Below are positions 18,182-28,310 of a DNA stretch of 64,000 nucleotides, piece after piece. The stretch spans positions 1-64,000 of the forward strand of contig NZ_NRRY01000016.1 in assembly GCF_016583905.1 (NCBI RefSeq). Reading direction: 5' to 3'. The translations under genes and the position numbers were made by a program. The stretch is from Lamprobacter modestohalophilus (lineage in GTDB: Bacteria; Pseudomonadota; Gammaproteobacteria; Chromatiales; Chromatiaceae). Under the pieces are notes generated by a model. The model did not search any database. It was not told the DNA's origin and worked only from the letters and a program-made list of their open reading frames with translations. Position 1 is the first letter of the stretch. Every line of letters begins with the position of its first letter.

Positions 18182-18416
18182 GGCTCGGTCTCGGTACGCT
18201 GCTTGCGCAGTCAACCAGATCGCGCTGCCGGTGAAAGCGCTCGATCGGTCTTGTTGAAGGCCGATGAGCCTCGGCCAAGGGGAGATCTCTAGGATCTCCA
18301 ATCGATGCATGGATCTGCACCACGGATCGACCCCGGTGCACAGGGAGAGAAGACGGAAGGATCTGTGTGGCAATCGCCTAAATTGACCGCCTTCAACGGT
18401 GTGAGAGCAACCGGCC

Positions 18417-18893
18417 ATGAGCGCGAAAGAGACCTTGAAACGTCCGATCTCAGTCTTGGTGGTGGTGTTCAATACCGCCGGTGAGTTCATGCTGCTCAAT
18501 CGCGTCAAGCCGAGCGGCTTCTGGCAGTCGGTGACCGGCAGCCTGATGCCGGGTGAGTCGCCGCGCAATGCCGCGCTGCGCGAGCTGAAGGAGGAGACCG
18601 GGCTGCTCGGCGCCTCCGGTCTGATCAATCTGCGCCAATCGCGCCTGTTCCCGATCATCCAGCCGTGGCGCCAACGCTATGCACGGGGCATCTGCTTCAA
18701 CCGCGAGCACTGGTACGCGCTGCGGCTGCCGTACCGACGGCACATCCGCATCAACCCCGCGGAGCACAGCGATGTGCTTTGGCTGCCGCTCGAAAAGGCC
18801 TTGGAGCTGGCTGGCTCCTGGACCAATCGTGAGGCGATGCGGCTGTTAGCGATGCTTTGCCAGCGCGACGCCATTGCCTTCAACGCGGCCTAA
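18417..18893 (+). CDS. nudB: Dihydroneopterin triphosphate diphosphatase (Nudix)
   Basis: This 158-residue Nudix hydrolase has its box as GSLMPGESPRNAALREL then KEETGL at about residues 41-65, with the catalytic REL-EE glutamates intact. The N-terminus (RPISVLVVVFN) and the aromatic-rich middle (QPWRQRYARGICFNREHWYAL) fit NudB. NudB removes pyrophosphate from dihydroneopterin triphosphate in folate synthesis. The aspS-nudB order is conserved in gammaproteobacteria and supports the call. A 235-base gap separates it from aspS. Confidence 0.9.
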   Translation: MSAKETLKRPISVLVVVFNTAGEFMLLNRVKPSGFWQSVTGSLMPGESPRNAALRELKEETGLLGASGLINLRQSRLFPIIQPWRQRYARGICFNREHWYALRLPYRRHIRINPAEHSDVLWLPLEKALELAGSWTNREAMRLLAMLCQRDAIAFNAA

Positions 18894-18961
18894 AAGATGA
18901 CACAAAGATGCAGAGCCCCGATCAAGCACCGTGATCGAGCATAGCGATCGGCTCGGAACGC

Positions 18962-20812
18962 ATGAAATTTCCCTACGGCTTAAGCAACTTCGGCAAGCTG
19001 AGGCGGGAAGGCTATTGGTACCAGGATCGCAGCCACCGCATCGCGCAATTGGAAGATGCCGGCGATCAGCTGATCTTCCTGCGCCCGAGGCGCTTCGGCA
19101 AAAGCCTGCTGCTGTCGATGCTCGAGCACTACTATGATCTGAGACGTGCAGACGAGTTCGAGTCGCTGTTCGGCGATCTCAAAATCGGTCAGGCGCCGAC
19201 ACCGCTGCACAACCAGTTCTACATCATGAAGTGGGACTTCTCGCTGGTGTCTGCGCACGGCGAGGTCGGTGATATCGAACAGGCTCTGCACGACCACCTC
19301 AACGACTGCGTCAAGGCCTTCATCGCGCACTACCGCGGGCACTTCTTGCCGAGCCCGATCGAGATCGATCCCGACAATGCCCTGTCCTCCTGGCGCTCAG
19401 TGCTCAGCGTGGTGCAGCAGACCCCGCACCGGCTCTATCTGCTCATCGACGAATACGACAACTTCGCCAACGAGGTGCTGATGGCCGAGCGCGACGGCAG
19501 CCAGTCGCGCTATGAGTCACTCCTCTACGGCGAGGGTCTGCTCAAGACCGTCTTCAAGGCGGTCAAGGCCGCTGCCGGTGGCATGGGACTGGATCGTGTG
19601 TTTATCACCGGCGTCTCGCCAGTCGTCTTAGGCGATATGACCAGCGGCTACAACGTCGCCGAGCATATCGATCTTCAACCCGACTTCAATGACCTCTGCG
19701 GCTTTACCGAGGCCGAGATCGCTGCCTTGCTCGAGCGGCTTGCAAACGAGGTGGCGCCTGCATCCAGTGCCGTCACGAGCGCGCAGACCGAGGCCACAAC
19801 CGCAGCGACCGCCAACAGCAACGCTGCGACCTGGTCAACTGCGCAAGCACTGACGACCATGCGCACCTTCTACAACGGCTACCGCTTCAGCGAAGAGGCC
19901 GATGAGCGCCTCTACAACCCGACCCTGAGCCTCTACTTTCTCAAAGCCCTGCAGCGCCGACGGCAACCGCCGCGCCAGCTGCTCGATGACAACCTGGCAA
20001 TGGACCGCAACAAGCTCAGCTACATTGCCGCACTGCCCGGTGGTGAAGCCTTGTTGGTCGCCGCCCTCAGTGGCGATGATCAGGTCGTGATCCCCGGGCT
20101 GACACAACGCTTTGGCATCGCCGATGTGCTGGCTGCGGTTAAGGACCAGTCGTTCATGGCCTCGCTGTTGTATTTTTTCGGCATCCTCACGCTGGGCGGT
20201 CTCACAGGGTTCAACGAAAACCAGCTGCGCATCCCCAACCTGGTGGCCCGCGCGCTCTACGTCGAGCGTTTGCGCGAGCGCTGGCTGCCTGATCCTCAGC
20301 TGCGCTCCGAGCTGCCCGCGCTGGTCCGTGCGCTTGGGCAGGGCGCCGACCTGGCGCCGCTGTGCGACTTCATCGAGCAACGCTACTTCGGTGTGCTCTC
20401 CAACCGCGACTACCGCTGGAGCAACGAGCGACTGGTCAAGTTCGCCTTCCTGACCCTGCTGTTCGAGGATCGGCTCTACATGGTCGTCTCCGAACTCGAG
20501 ACCGAGCGCGGTTACGCCGATCTAGCGTTGATCGTGAGGCCTGATATGCGACGGTTTGCGGCCTTGGACCTGCTACTCGAGTTCAAGTATCTGAGCCTGA
20601 AAGACCTTGGGTTGAGCGGCGAGCAGGTGCGTGCCGAATCGCGCGAGGCACTTGCCGAGCGGCCAGCGGTTGCCGCCAAGCTGGATGAGGCCGCCGCGCA
20701 GGCGCGTGACTATGGCGGCACCCTCATCCAACGTCATGGACTCAGCGATCTGCGCGCCTTTGCGTTGGTCGCGCTGGGCTTTGAGCGCCTGGTCTGGCGG
20801 CAGCTGTCTTGA
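18962..20812 (+). CDS. AAA-ATPase-like protein with C-terminal PD-(D/E)XK nuclease domain
   Basis: The 616-residue protein begins KFPYGLSNFGKLRREGYWYQ and has a Walker-A-like FLRPRRFGKSLLLSML near residue 38, the hallmark of the AAA-ATPase_like/PDDEXK_9 family. A Walker-B-like LLIDEYDNF lies near 160. Residues 260-300 are an Ala/Thr-rich insertion. The C-terminus carries LLLEFKYLSL near 540, the catalytic ExK of the nuclease fold. The family is often multicopy and its function is unresolved; a defence or mobile-element role has been suggested. It stands alone, 68 bases after nudB. Confidence 0.85.
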   Translation: MKFPYGLSNFGKLRREGYWYQDRSHRIAQLEDAGDQLIFLRPRRFGKSLLLSMLEHYYDLRRADEFESLFGDLKIGQAPTPLHNQFYIMKWDFSLVSAHGEVGDIEQALHDHLNDCVKAFIAHYRGHFLPSPIEIDPDNALSSWRSVLSVVQQTPHRLYLLIDEYDNFANEVLMAERDGSQSRYESLLYGEGLLKTVFKAVKAAAGGMGLDRVFITGVSPVVLGDMTSGYNVAEHIDLQPDFNDLCGFTEAEIAALLERLANEVAPASSAVTSAQTEATTAATANSNAATWSTAQALTTMRTFYNGYRFSEEADERLYNPTLSLYFLKALQRRRQPPRQLLDDNLAMDRNKLSYIAALPGGEALLVAALSGDDQVVIPGLTQRFGIADVLAAVKDQSFMASLLYFFGILTLGGLTGFNENQLRIPNLVARALYVERLRERWLPDPQLRSELPALVRALGQGADLAPLCDFIEQRYFGVLSNRDYRWSNERLVKFAFLTLLFEDRLYMVVSELETERGYADLALIVRPDMRRFAALDLLLEFKYLSLKDLGLSGEQVRAESREALAERPAVAAKLDEAAAQARDYGGTLIQRHGLSDLRAFALVALGFERLVWRQLS

Positions 20813-20934
20813 TTCGATGTGTTAGCCGCGTAGCATGACTGCGCAGCATTTGTTGCTTGTATCGACGATGCAAGGAAAGCCAAGTCAATCCAATCCAAGG
20901 AAATCCAAGGAAAGGCAAGGCAAGGCAATCCATA

Positions 20935-22737
20935 TCAACGCTTGATCAATGCGCCTATCTGGCGCAGGGCGCCCGGCACGGTGCGAACACCATCAACGAC
21001 CCATTTGAACCAGCCTTCCTCGCTCAGGCCGCGCTCGAGCTGTTTTTGTCGAGCGGCGGGCAAGGCCGCGGCGACAGTTGCCCATAAGCCATCCAGATTC
21101 CACGGCGGCTCGTCTGGTGGGACGGCAACAATCACGCTTCGTGCAGCGGGGATCGTCAGGGCTTGCGCGGCAGCCTCCAGCGCCGCACGCATGTTGGCCT
21201 CCTTCGGTCGTACCCCGGTGATTGGATCGTAGGGTGGTGACCACTCTAGTGGTGGGTCGAGTCGATCGGCCTGGGTCGCGACCAGCACCAGCGGGATGGC
21301 ACTCAGACGCGGATCACTGGTGGTCAGGGCGCGCAGGGCCGCGAGGCCGCGCTGATCGGCGGCACGATCGGCCCGGTTGGCCGCTGTTACCCAGAGGATC
21401 AGATCGCTCTCGCGTATCTGTTTCAGCCAGGACTCGCGCGGCATCTGCTCCAATCCCGGGCTGTCCACCAACACCAGATCGCCGACGCTGGGCTGTTCGA
21501 GATGATAGTGGACAAAGGTCTCCGAAGGCCGCGTCAAACCAATCGGCACCTGGGCGATACCCAGCAGCGCGTTCAGCAGGCTGGATTTGCCCACATTGCG
21601 TTGGCCGGCCAGCACAATGGTCAAGGGCGCGGGCGCTTGTGGCGACTTGGCGCGCGGCGTGGTCGCGAGCAGCTCATCGGCGCGGCGTCGGTAATGGCCG
21701 GCATAGAGACGGATGAACACCTCGCCGACCTCGCGCGCGAGAATCGCCGCAATCCGCGCCTTGGCCGCCGTGCCGAGCACGTTCACGGCCTTGGAGACAG
21801 CCAACCCCCGCACCTCGTAGAGGATGGCCGAGAGCGGGTTGACCCAGCGTAACGCCCGTGCCAGTCCCAACAACGGCGGCAGGGTACTGTTGCCGGTTTG
21901 ATAGACATCCAGCATCAAACCGACCTTGATGTGGCGCATCACCGGGAAATTTCGGGTCAAGGCCTCGCGCAACGCACGCGCAAGCTCCTCATTCATCAGC
22001 AACACTTCCGCGAGTGTGAAGCGCAGCGCGGCTTTTGAGAACCCTAGGGCGAGTTGTTCGTCCCCCGGGTCGCTCGCCTTGTCGCTCGTTGGCTCGTCCG
22101 TCGTGTCGCTCGCCGTGTCGCTTGCCGTGTCGCTTGCTTTGTCGCTTGCTTTGTCGCTTGCATTGTTGCTCGTTGGCTCGCCCGCCGAGTCGGATTCGTC
22201 CGTCGGCTCGCTCGCTTGTTTACGGGCCTGCTTTTCGGCCCGCTTTTCGGCCCGCTTTTCGGCCTGCTTTTCGGCTTGCTCTCTGGCTTGTTGCAGCGCT
22301 TGTGCGCCTTCCGGCGTATAGGCGAAGGCAACGGCGTTGACGGTGCGCAACAGCAGATCGCGAATCGTCTCCGCTGTTTGCAGATCCTCCGCCCTGGCCT
22401 CGGCGACAATCCGCTCGAGTTCGACGCGCGCTTGTTGCTCGCCCGGCGCGGCATGCGGATTGCCGGGCGCGACCCGGATCTCATGCGCCTGTCTCTCATG
22501 CGCGCGAACTTTAGTCGCGCGTGTTCCCCAGCCATGCCGCACCAAGACCAGCGGGATCAGGGTAAGCGCCACGAGGCTGATCGGCCAATACCAGAACCAG
22601 CCCTGCTGCCAGAGAAACGCCAGCCCCAGCGGGAGCATCAGCAGGAAGGGCGCCGGCACCAGAACGATCACCAGTAGCTCGCGCCAATAGGCTCGAAGAC
22701 TGTGGGTAATCTGTTTTAGCTGTTGCAAGCGTTTCAA
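20935..22737 (-). CDS. Membrane-anchored GTPase with a Ser/Asp-rich repeat
   Basis: The 600-residue protein has two N-terminal membrane helices (about residues 18-65) and a low-complexity zone near 160-230 made of K/A/E repeats and SDKASDTASDT-type repeats. The G domain starts near 370: P-loop GQRNVGKSSLLNALLG, switch motif DSPGLEQ, and a base-specificity loop TQADRLD (usually NKxD). It resembles YfjP/YeeP-type and Era-like GTPases. Translation starts at a TTG overlapping the stop of the upstream GTPase gene (TTGA). It is the last gene of the zinc gene run. Confidence 0.8.
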   Translation of the reverse strand: MKRLQQLKQITHSLRAYWRELLVIVLVPAPFLLMLPLGLAFLWQQGWFWYWPISLVALTLIPLVLVRHGWGTRATKVRAHERQAHEIRVAPGNPHAAPGEQQARVELERIVAEARAEDLQTAETIRDLLLRTVNAVAFAYTPEGAQALQQAREQAEKQAEKRAEKRAEKQARKQASEPTDESDSAGEPTSNNASDKASDKASDTASDTASDTTDEPTSDKASDPGDEQLALGFSKAALRFTLAEVLLMNEELARALREALTRNFPVMRHIKVGLMLDVYQTGNSTLPPLLGLARALRWVNPLSAILYEVRGLAVSKAVNVLGTAAKARIAAILAREVGEVFIRLYAGHYRRRADELLATTPRAKSPQAPAPLTIVLAGQRNVGKSSLLNALLGIAQVPIGLTRPSETFVHYHLEQPSVGDLVLVDSPGLEQMPRESWLKQIRESDLILWVTAANRADRAADQRGLAALRALTTSDPRLSAIPLVLVATQADRLDPPLEWSPPYDPITGVRPKEANMRAALEAAAQALTIPAARSVIVAVPPDEPPWNLDGLWATVAAALPAARQKQLERGLSEEGWFKWVVDGVRTVPGALRQIGALIKR

Positions 22738-23891
22738 CGTCCTTGTTCCTTGTCCTTGCGCTCTTCATAACGCCGACGCGCATCTCGCAAGGCCTGCTGG
22801 TAACGCTCGCGCAGCACCTCATGATCCGGTTCGCGCCCGGCCGCGCGCTCGCTGAAGTAATACAGCGCCGCCTCGCCAATTGCCCAGGTGATGGCGAAGG
22901 TCCAGGCGGCCACCACTGCAGTACCCCAGCCCAGCCCGAGCTTCAGCCCCTGCTGGACAAGCCAACGGCCGCCGAAACCGAGCACGAAGCCGGTGCCCAG
23001 CGCGGCGACCAGCTCGCTCCATTGATCGCGCGTTGCCGGCTGCCCATAGCGGCGGGCGATCTGATTGACCATTGTGGCTTGCAGACTGGCCGAGCCCAAG
23101 CCGCCGATGATCGGCACCGGGACCGAGTTGGCCGCCACCGCCGCCATCGTCCAAGGCAGCATCACCTTGGTGCGCACCTGCTCCGCCTGCGACAGGTTGA
23201 CCGACGCGCGCAGGCGCATCACCGTTTCCGGCAAGACCTGCTCCAGCACCTCCCACAGGCGTTGGGCACCATAGTCGCTGGGTGGCAGCGCCTGTTCCGG
23301 TCGCGTGAAATCCAGCGGCACGAACAGCGGCGGATGATGACCGGGCAGATCGGCGAACAGTTGCCGCTGCGCCAGCATGGACTGCCGGAGTTCATCGGGC
23401 AGACCGGGCAGCGCCCAATCGTTGTCGTCGCCAGTGAAGGGATAGGGCAGCAGGTGGCGGTCTTGACGGCGATAGCCATGATGCAGGCAGGTTTGCGCGA
23501 CCAGCACCGGCCAGTCGGGATGCTCGGCGCGCAGCGGCTTGAGGACCGCGAGCACGTCTTCCAGCGCCAAGTCGTCGACCCGCGCCACGACCATGATCAC
23601 TTGCGCTTGGGTACTGGCGTGGTGGAGATCGGCTGCCGGATCATCATCGGCGACATCACTCAGGCCGCGGGTGTCGAGAAAGCGCAGCACCGGGCGCTCC
23701 TCGGGGAAGGCGTACAGGCGCAGCTCCTTGGTCATCGGCACGAAGCCGTTGCCGATCTGGTCATGCGCCCGGCCGACGAGTTCGGCGACGATGCTGGTCT
23801 TACCGGCTTGGGTCTTGCCAAGCAGCCAGATGGTGGGTGCCTCGGCCCAGGCCCAAGCTTGGGCCTGGGCGATGCGCCTGCTCTGCTTCAT
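22734..23891 (-). CDS. GTPase with DUF697-like membrane domain
   Basis: The 385-residue protein begins with an AQAQAWAWAEAP repeat. The P-loop GKTQAGKTS lies near residue 24, and the switch region RFLDTRGLSDVADDD near 70. The base-recognition loop seems to be VAQTCLHHG rather than NKxD. Hydrophobic helices at about 235-265 and 290-335 with glycine-rich turns match the C-terminal membrane domain of YcjF/DUF697-type GTPases. It starts four bases after the DUF3299 gene and overlaps the next GTPase by four bases, so the two GTPases are probably translated together and may work as a pair. Confidence 0.8.
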   Translation of the reverse strand: MKQSRRIAQAQAWAWAEAPTIWLLGKTQAGKTSIVAELVGRAHDQIGNGFVPMTKELRLYAFPEERPVLRFLDTRGLSDVADDDPAADLHHASTQAQVIMVVARVDDLALEDVLAVLKPLRAEHPDWPVLVAQTCLHHGYRRQDRHLLPYPFTGDDNDWALPGLPDELRQSMLAQRQLFADLPGHHPPLFVPLDFTRPEQALPPSDYGAQRLWEVLEQVLPETVMRLRASVNLSQAEQVRTKVMLPWTMAAVAANSVPVPIIGGLGSASLQATMVNQIARRYGQPATRDQWSELVAALGTGFVLGFGGRWLVQQGLKLGLGWGTAVVAAWTFAITWAIGEAALYYFSERAAGREPDHEVLRERYQQALRDARRRYEERKDKEQGR

Positions 23892-23895
23892 CCGA

Positions 23896-24513
23896 TCAAA
23901 GCTCCTCGTACAGGCTGACCCCGGCCGCTTCGATCCGATAGCCGGCATCGCCAAGCTCGTCCCTGAAGGGCTCGACGTGCATGCGGCCTTCGACCCAGAC
24001 GGTGTCGAAGAGCGCGCCGACATAAGGCTGGTCCGCCGGTGTGGTCACCAGGATGGTCTGGTTTGCGGGCGGCGGTGGAACATGGATACAGGCGCCGAAA
24101 TAGGGCACCAGTAGAAATTCGCTGATGCTGTCTTCATCGTTCTCCAAAGGGACGACGAAGCCGGGCAGGCGCACCAGACGATCATTCAGCGCCTCGACCA
24201 CTGGCGCCTCAGCCCAGAGCGCCTTGAGCTTGTCCATCAGTTCCTGCGCACGCGGATCTTCGTCGCTCAGGTTCTCGGCGTCGTACTCTTCCATCAGTGC
24301 CTCTGGCTGCCAATCGGCGGGGATGAGGTCGTCCCAGGAGATCTCGACGGCGCTGCCATCCGGAGCTTCAAGCGCTAGCTCCTCTTTGCTGAGGCCCTCG
24401 TCGCGGTCATCGTCACCGCAGCCGCTCAGGAGCAGAAGAGGCAGGATGATCGACAAGCAACCGATCAGTCGCGCTGAGCGCGGCAAACTGAGCCAGGCGC
24501 GTGACGTTGGCAT
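23896..24513 (-). CDS. DUF3299 lipoprotein in the zinc operon
   Basis: From the ATG at 24513 the protein has 205 residues and a lipoprotein signal (LIGCLSIILPLLLLSGCGDD) with the lipid-modified Cys near residue 32. The DUF3299 core shows SWDDLIPADWQP, LPGFVVPLE, LLVPYFGACIHVPPPPANQ and GRMHVEP. The CxHxPPP-type motif suggests metal binding. DUF3299 proteins commonly accompany MacB-like transporters and ZrgA-type proteins. The frame is open further upstream, and an ATG at 24750 has a much better ribosome-binding site (GAGGAAGG), which would add 79 residues rich in Gln-Ala repeats before the signal. Confidence 0.8.
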   Translation of the reverse strand: MPTSRAWLSLPRSARLIGCLSIILPLLLLSGCGDDDRDEGLSKEELALEAPDGSAVEISWDDLIPADWQPEALMEEYDAENLSDEDPRAQELMDKLKALWAEAPVVEALNDRLVRLPGFVVPLENDEDSISEFLLVPYFGACIHVPPPPANQTILVTTPADQPYVGALFDTVWVEGRMHVEPFRDELGDAGYRIEAAGVSLYEEL

Positions 24514-24590
24514 CTGTTGGGCGATCTTGCCCCTTGCCCTGTTGGCAGCGGCGGTGTTCGCCGAGGTGTGAGCCGTTGGATGCTGGCTCT

Positions 24591-24644
24591 GAGCTTGGGC
24601 TTGAACTTGAGCTTGAGCTTGAGCTTGAGCTTGAGCTTGGGCTT
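24591..24644. repeat. Hexanucleotide tandem repeat (GAGCTT)n
   Basis: Nine hexamer units of GAGCTT, with three variants (GGGCTT twice, GAACTT once), lie upstream of or inside the 5' end of the DUF3299 gene. On the coding strand they spell Gln-Ala repeats. Because the unit is six bases, changes in copy number do not shift the frame. Confidence 0.85.
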
Positions 24645-24797
24645 GGATGCGAGCTGGGCGATGCTGGGCTAGGTGTTGGTCCGGGCGCTGGGCAGGTTGC
24701 ATGACAGGATGCCAGGCTAGGTGTTGGCTTGGAAACAGTGAGCGAATCATAGCAGGGCCTTCCTCGGGTAAAGCGAATGGAAGTCGGGCAAAAAAGC

Positions 24798-26057
24798 TCA
24801 GAGTCGCAATGCGAGTCCGCTGCTCAGTGAGATTCGGTAAGCACGCCAGCCAGGGATCAGCCCAACCAGCAGGCCGGTTGCAACGACTGCAGCCAGTAGC
24901 AGCCACTCGCGCAGCTTGGGCAGGCCGAGACCGAGCTGCAAGCCGAGCCGAGCCTCGATCAGCGGCTGACCGAGCGCGAACAGGGTCAACAGTAGGACGA
25001 CGCCAGTCAGGATGCCGAGCAGCGTCAGCAGCAAGGCCTCGCCGATGATGAGCCCGAGGATCTGTGCCGGTCGCGCCCCGAGCGAACGGAGGATCGCCAG
25101 CTCGCGTCGGCGGCCCTCGAGCCCAATCAGCAGCGCCGTCAGCATGCCAATCAGGCCGACCAGAACGACGAAGGCGGAAACCACCAGCAGTGCATTCTCG
25201 GCCAGCCCGATCACCGACCAGAGTTCAGAGAGCGCGACTCCGGGCAGCACCGCGAGTAAGGGCTCCTGTGGATAGTCGTTGATGCGGCGCTGCAGCGCAA
25301 AGGTGGCGATGCGTGAATCGAGTCCGACCAGCACCGCGGTGATCGCCTTCGGCGTGAGATCCATGCGGCGCGCCCGCTCAGCGTCGATCTCAATGCCCCG
25401 CATCGGCGCGCCACCCTCCCAGCCGAGATGGATGGCCTCGATCGCCTCCAGGCTGACATGGACGCTACGATCGACCGGTGTGCCGGTGCGCTCGAGGATG
25501 CCGACGACCCGAAACGGCTTGTCCTCGTGGCGAGCAAAGCTCACATCGCCGGCGCCGTGGGCGATGACGATCTCGTCGCCGAGCCGGTAGCCGAGTTGGG
25601 TCGCGACCTCGGCGCCGAGCACGGCGTCGTAGAGATCAGCGAAGCGCTCGCCTTTGGCCAGCACCAGTGGCTTGTCGCGGCCGTAGCGATAGTGGTCGAA
25701 ATAGGCGCTGCTGGTTCCCAACACCGGAAAGCCGCGATGCGAATCGCCGAGCGAGATCGGCACTGTCCAGGCCACGCGCGGCATTGCGGCGATCGCTTGA
25801 TAGCTCTGCCAAGAAAGATTGTTGGTGGCGTTACCGATCCGAAACACCGAGTACAGCATCAGCTGCACCGGTCCGCTGCGCGCGCCAACGATGAGGTCAG
25901 TGCCAGAGAGGGTGTTGGCAAAGCTGGCTCGGGCCTCGGTGCGGATGCGCTCGACACCGAGAAGCAGCGAGACGCTGAGTGCGATCGAGAGCAGCGTCAG
26001 CAGGGCCGTGAAGCGGCGATTGAGCAGGCTTTGCAGGGCGAGTCGGAGGATGGCCAT
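24798..26057 (-). CDS. MacB/FtsX-type ABC transporter permease
   Basis: The 419-residue protein has one N-terminal helix (residues 16-36), a large periplasmic domain with GTDLIVGARSGPVQLMLYSVF near 52 and AEVATQLGYRLGDEIVI near 150, and three C-terminal helices (about 280-305, 335-360, 388-410). This is the MacB/FtsX type VII layout with LRSLGARPAQILGLI before the last helices. Such permeases usually transmit mechanical force or move lipoproteins. Here the partner ATPase gene lies 25 bases upstream and the DUF3299 lipoprotein downstream, as in ZrgABCDE-like zinc loci of Vibrio. Confidence 0.88.
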   Translation of the reverse strand: MAILRLALQSLLNRRFTALLTLLSIALSVSLLLGVERIRTEARASFANTLSGTDLIVGARSGPVQLMLYSVFRIGNATNNLSWQSYQAIAAMPRVAWTVPISLGDSHRGFPVLGTSSAYFDHYRYGRDKPLVLAKGERFADLYDAVLGAEVATQLGYRLGDEIVIAHGAGDVSFARHEDKPFRVVGILERTGTPVDRSVHVSLEAIEAIHLGWEGGAPMRGIEIDAERARRMDLTPKAITAVLVGLDSRIATFALQRRINDYPQEPLLAVLPGVALSELWSVIGLAENALLVVSAFVVLVGLIGMLTALLIGLEGRRRELAILRSLGARPAQILGLIIGEALLLTLLGILTGVVLLLTLFALGQPLIEARLGLQLGLGLPKLREWLLLAAVVATGLLVGLIPGWRAYRISLSSGLALRL

Positions 26058-26082
26058 AGGCTGGTGTGGTGCGTTGCCCTGA

Positions 26083-26952
26083 TCAGGGTCTTGGCGGTTG
26101 CTGTTCGGGCTGGCCCGCTTGCATCCCTGGCGCTGCTGCTGTCGCCGCCGTTGTTGCCGCTGCTGCTCTCGCCGCTGTTGTGGTTGCCGATGGCGCTGTC
26201 ACCTCAGCCGCAACGACAGGCTCTGGCGCCGAGCGCGGCATCGGCGCTAATGGGTGATCGACCGCCCGATTCAGTTCTGGCAGCCGCAGGGTTCGATCAA
26301 ACAGCCCCTCGAGACTGGCGTCGTGGCTGACGAAGACCAGCGTTGAGCCCATCTCGGCGCATTCAGCGAACAGCAGCTCGATGAAGGCGCGGCGGCGATC
26401 GGTGTCGAGCGAGGAGGTTGGCTCGTCGGCGATCAACAGCTCCGGCGAGCCGAGCAGCGCCCGCGCCGCAGCGACCCGTTGCTGCTGGCCGATACTGAGC
26501 TCGCTGACCGGCTGTCGCAGCAGGCCTGGTTGGTCGAGGTCTAGATGGGCGAGCAGGCGCTTAGCCTCGGCGGCCAGGCTTGGCGAGCGAGCCAAGGCTC
26601 GCTGGCGGCGGCGGTGCGAGAAACGCGCCGGCAAGGTCACGTTATCAATGATGCCGAGATAGGGGATCAGATTAAACAGCTGGAAGATGTAACCGATATG
26701 GTCGGCGCGGAAGCGGTCACGCGCTGCTGGGCTGAGCTGATCCAATGGTTGGCCCAGCACCTCGATGCGCCCCTGCTGCGGCGGGTTGACGCCGGCAAGG
26801 AGGCCGAGCAGCGTGCTCTTGCCGCTGCCGCTTGGGCCCTCGACGAACAGGCGCTCGCCAGCGGTGACCTCGAGTGCGTCGATCGCCAGGATGTCCGGTC
26901 CCTGCGCACGCCAACGAAAGCGCAGCTCATGCAACCTGATTACCGGAGTCAT
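26083..26952 (-). CDS. ABC transporter ATP-binding protein (MacB/LolD type)
   Basis: The nucleotide-binding domain has Walker A GPSGSGKSTLL near residue 40, Q-loop YIFQLFNLIPYL near 90, signature LSIGQQQRVAAARALL near 150, Walker B LLIADEPTSSLDTDRR near 175, and the switch His in VFVSHD near 205. The last 55 residues form an Ala/Thr-rich tail that is not part of the ATPase fold. Together with the downstream permease it should form a MacB/LolCD-like machine. It follows the ZrgA-like gene after 117 bases. Confidence 0.9.
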   Translation of the reverse strand: MTPVIRLHELRFRWRAQGPDILAIDALEVTAGERLFVEGPSGSGKSTLLGLLAGVNPPQQGRIEVLGQPLDQLSPAARDRFRADHIGYIFQLFNLIPYLGIIDNVTLPARFSHRRRQRALARSPSLAAEAKRLLAHLDLDQPGLLRQPVSELSIGQQQRVAAARALLGSPELLIADEPTSSLDTDRRRAFIELLFAECAEMGSTLVFVSHDASLEGLFDRTLRLPELNRAVDHPLAPMPRSAPEPVVAAEVTAPSATTTAARAAAATTAATAAAPGMQAGQPEQQPPRP

Positions 26953-27069
26953 GACGGGTGGGTCTTGTTGGAGACTGACCTGCCTGGGCTGGCTGGCCTG
27001 AATGGGCTGCTCTTGCGCGTCCAGCGAGCGAACGCATGGCGGCTTGCTGAGGGTTTCGGTTCCATCGTC

Positions 27070-27843
<774 letters not shown>

Positions 27844-27853
27844 TGGATACTCC

Positions 27854-28309
27854 TCAGACCTTCTTAGCCTTGTGGGTGCACTGCGCACAGGTGCCGAGGA
27901 CCTCGATCACCGGGCGCTTGGGGTGGAATCCGGTCTCCTGCGCCGCCGAGCGCAGGCACCCAGCAACCGCTTCGCTCTCGAGCTCTTTGACGCGCCCGCA
28001 GTCGGCACAGATCAAGAATTGGCTGGCATGCGGATGCTCCGGATGCGTGCATCCAATGAACGCGTGCAGGGTCTCGAGCTTGTGCACAAAGCCCTGTTCG
28101 AGCAAGAAATCGAGCGCCCGGTAGACCGTCGGCGGCGCTGCGGTCGCGCCTGTGTGCAGCTGGCCGAGGATCTCGTAGGCGCCGACTGGGCGTTCTGCGC
28201 GACAGACCAACTCCAACACGCGGCGCCGCTGAGCGGTAAAGCGAACACCTCGCTGCGCACAGAGAACGTCGGCGGTATTGAGGGCGGCTTGCAGGGTCTC
28301 TTCGTCCAT
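27854..28309 (-). CDS. zur: Zinc uptake regulator Zur (Fur family)
   Basis: The protein has 151 residues. The winged-helix DNA-binding half has RGVRFTAQRRRVLELV near residue 20 and PPTVYRALDFLLEQGFVHKLE near 65. The dimerisation half has the metal site HPEHPHASQFLICADCGRV near 95 and a second cysteine pair CAQCTHK at the end. Zur with bound Zn(II) represses zinc-uptake genes. The start at 28309 lies one base after the znuB stop, with the frame open further upstream inside znuB. It sits between znuB and the ZrgA-like gene, so it would control its own operon. Confidence 0.93.
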   Translation of the reverse strand: MDEETLQAALNTADVLCAQRGVRFTAQRRRVLELVCRAERPVGAYEILGQLHTGATAAPPTVYRALDFLLEQGFVHKLETLHAFIGCTHPEHPHASQFLICADCGRVKELESEAVAGCLRSAAQETGFHPKRPVIEVLGTCAQCTHKAKKV

Positions 28310-28310
28310 C

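Noticed and set aside
22743-23918. 391-residue open frame on the plus strand
   Set aside because: It is antisense to the DUF697-type GTPase, which has clear P-loop and switch motifs.
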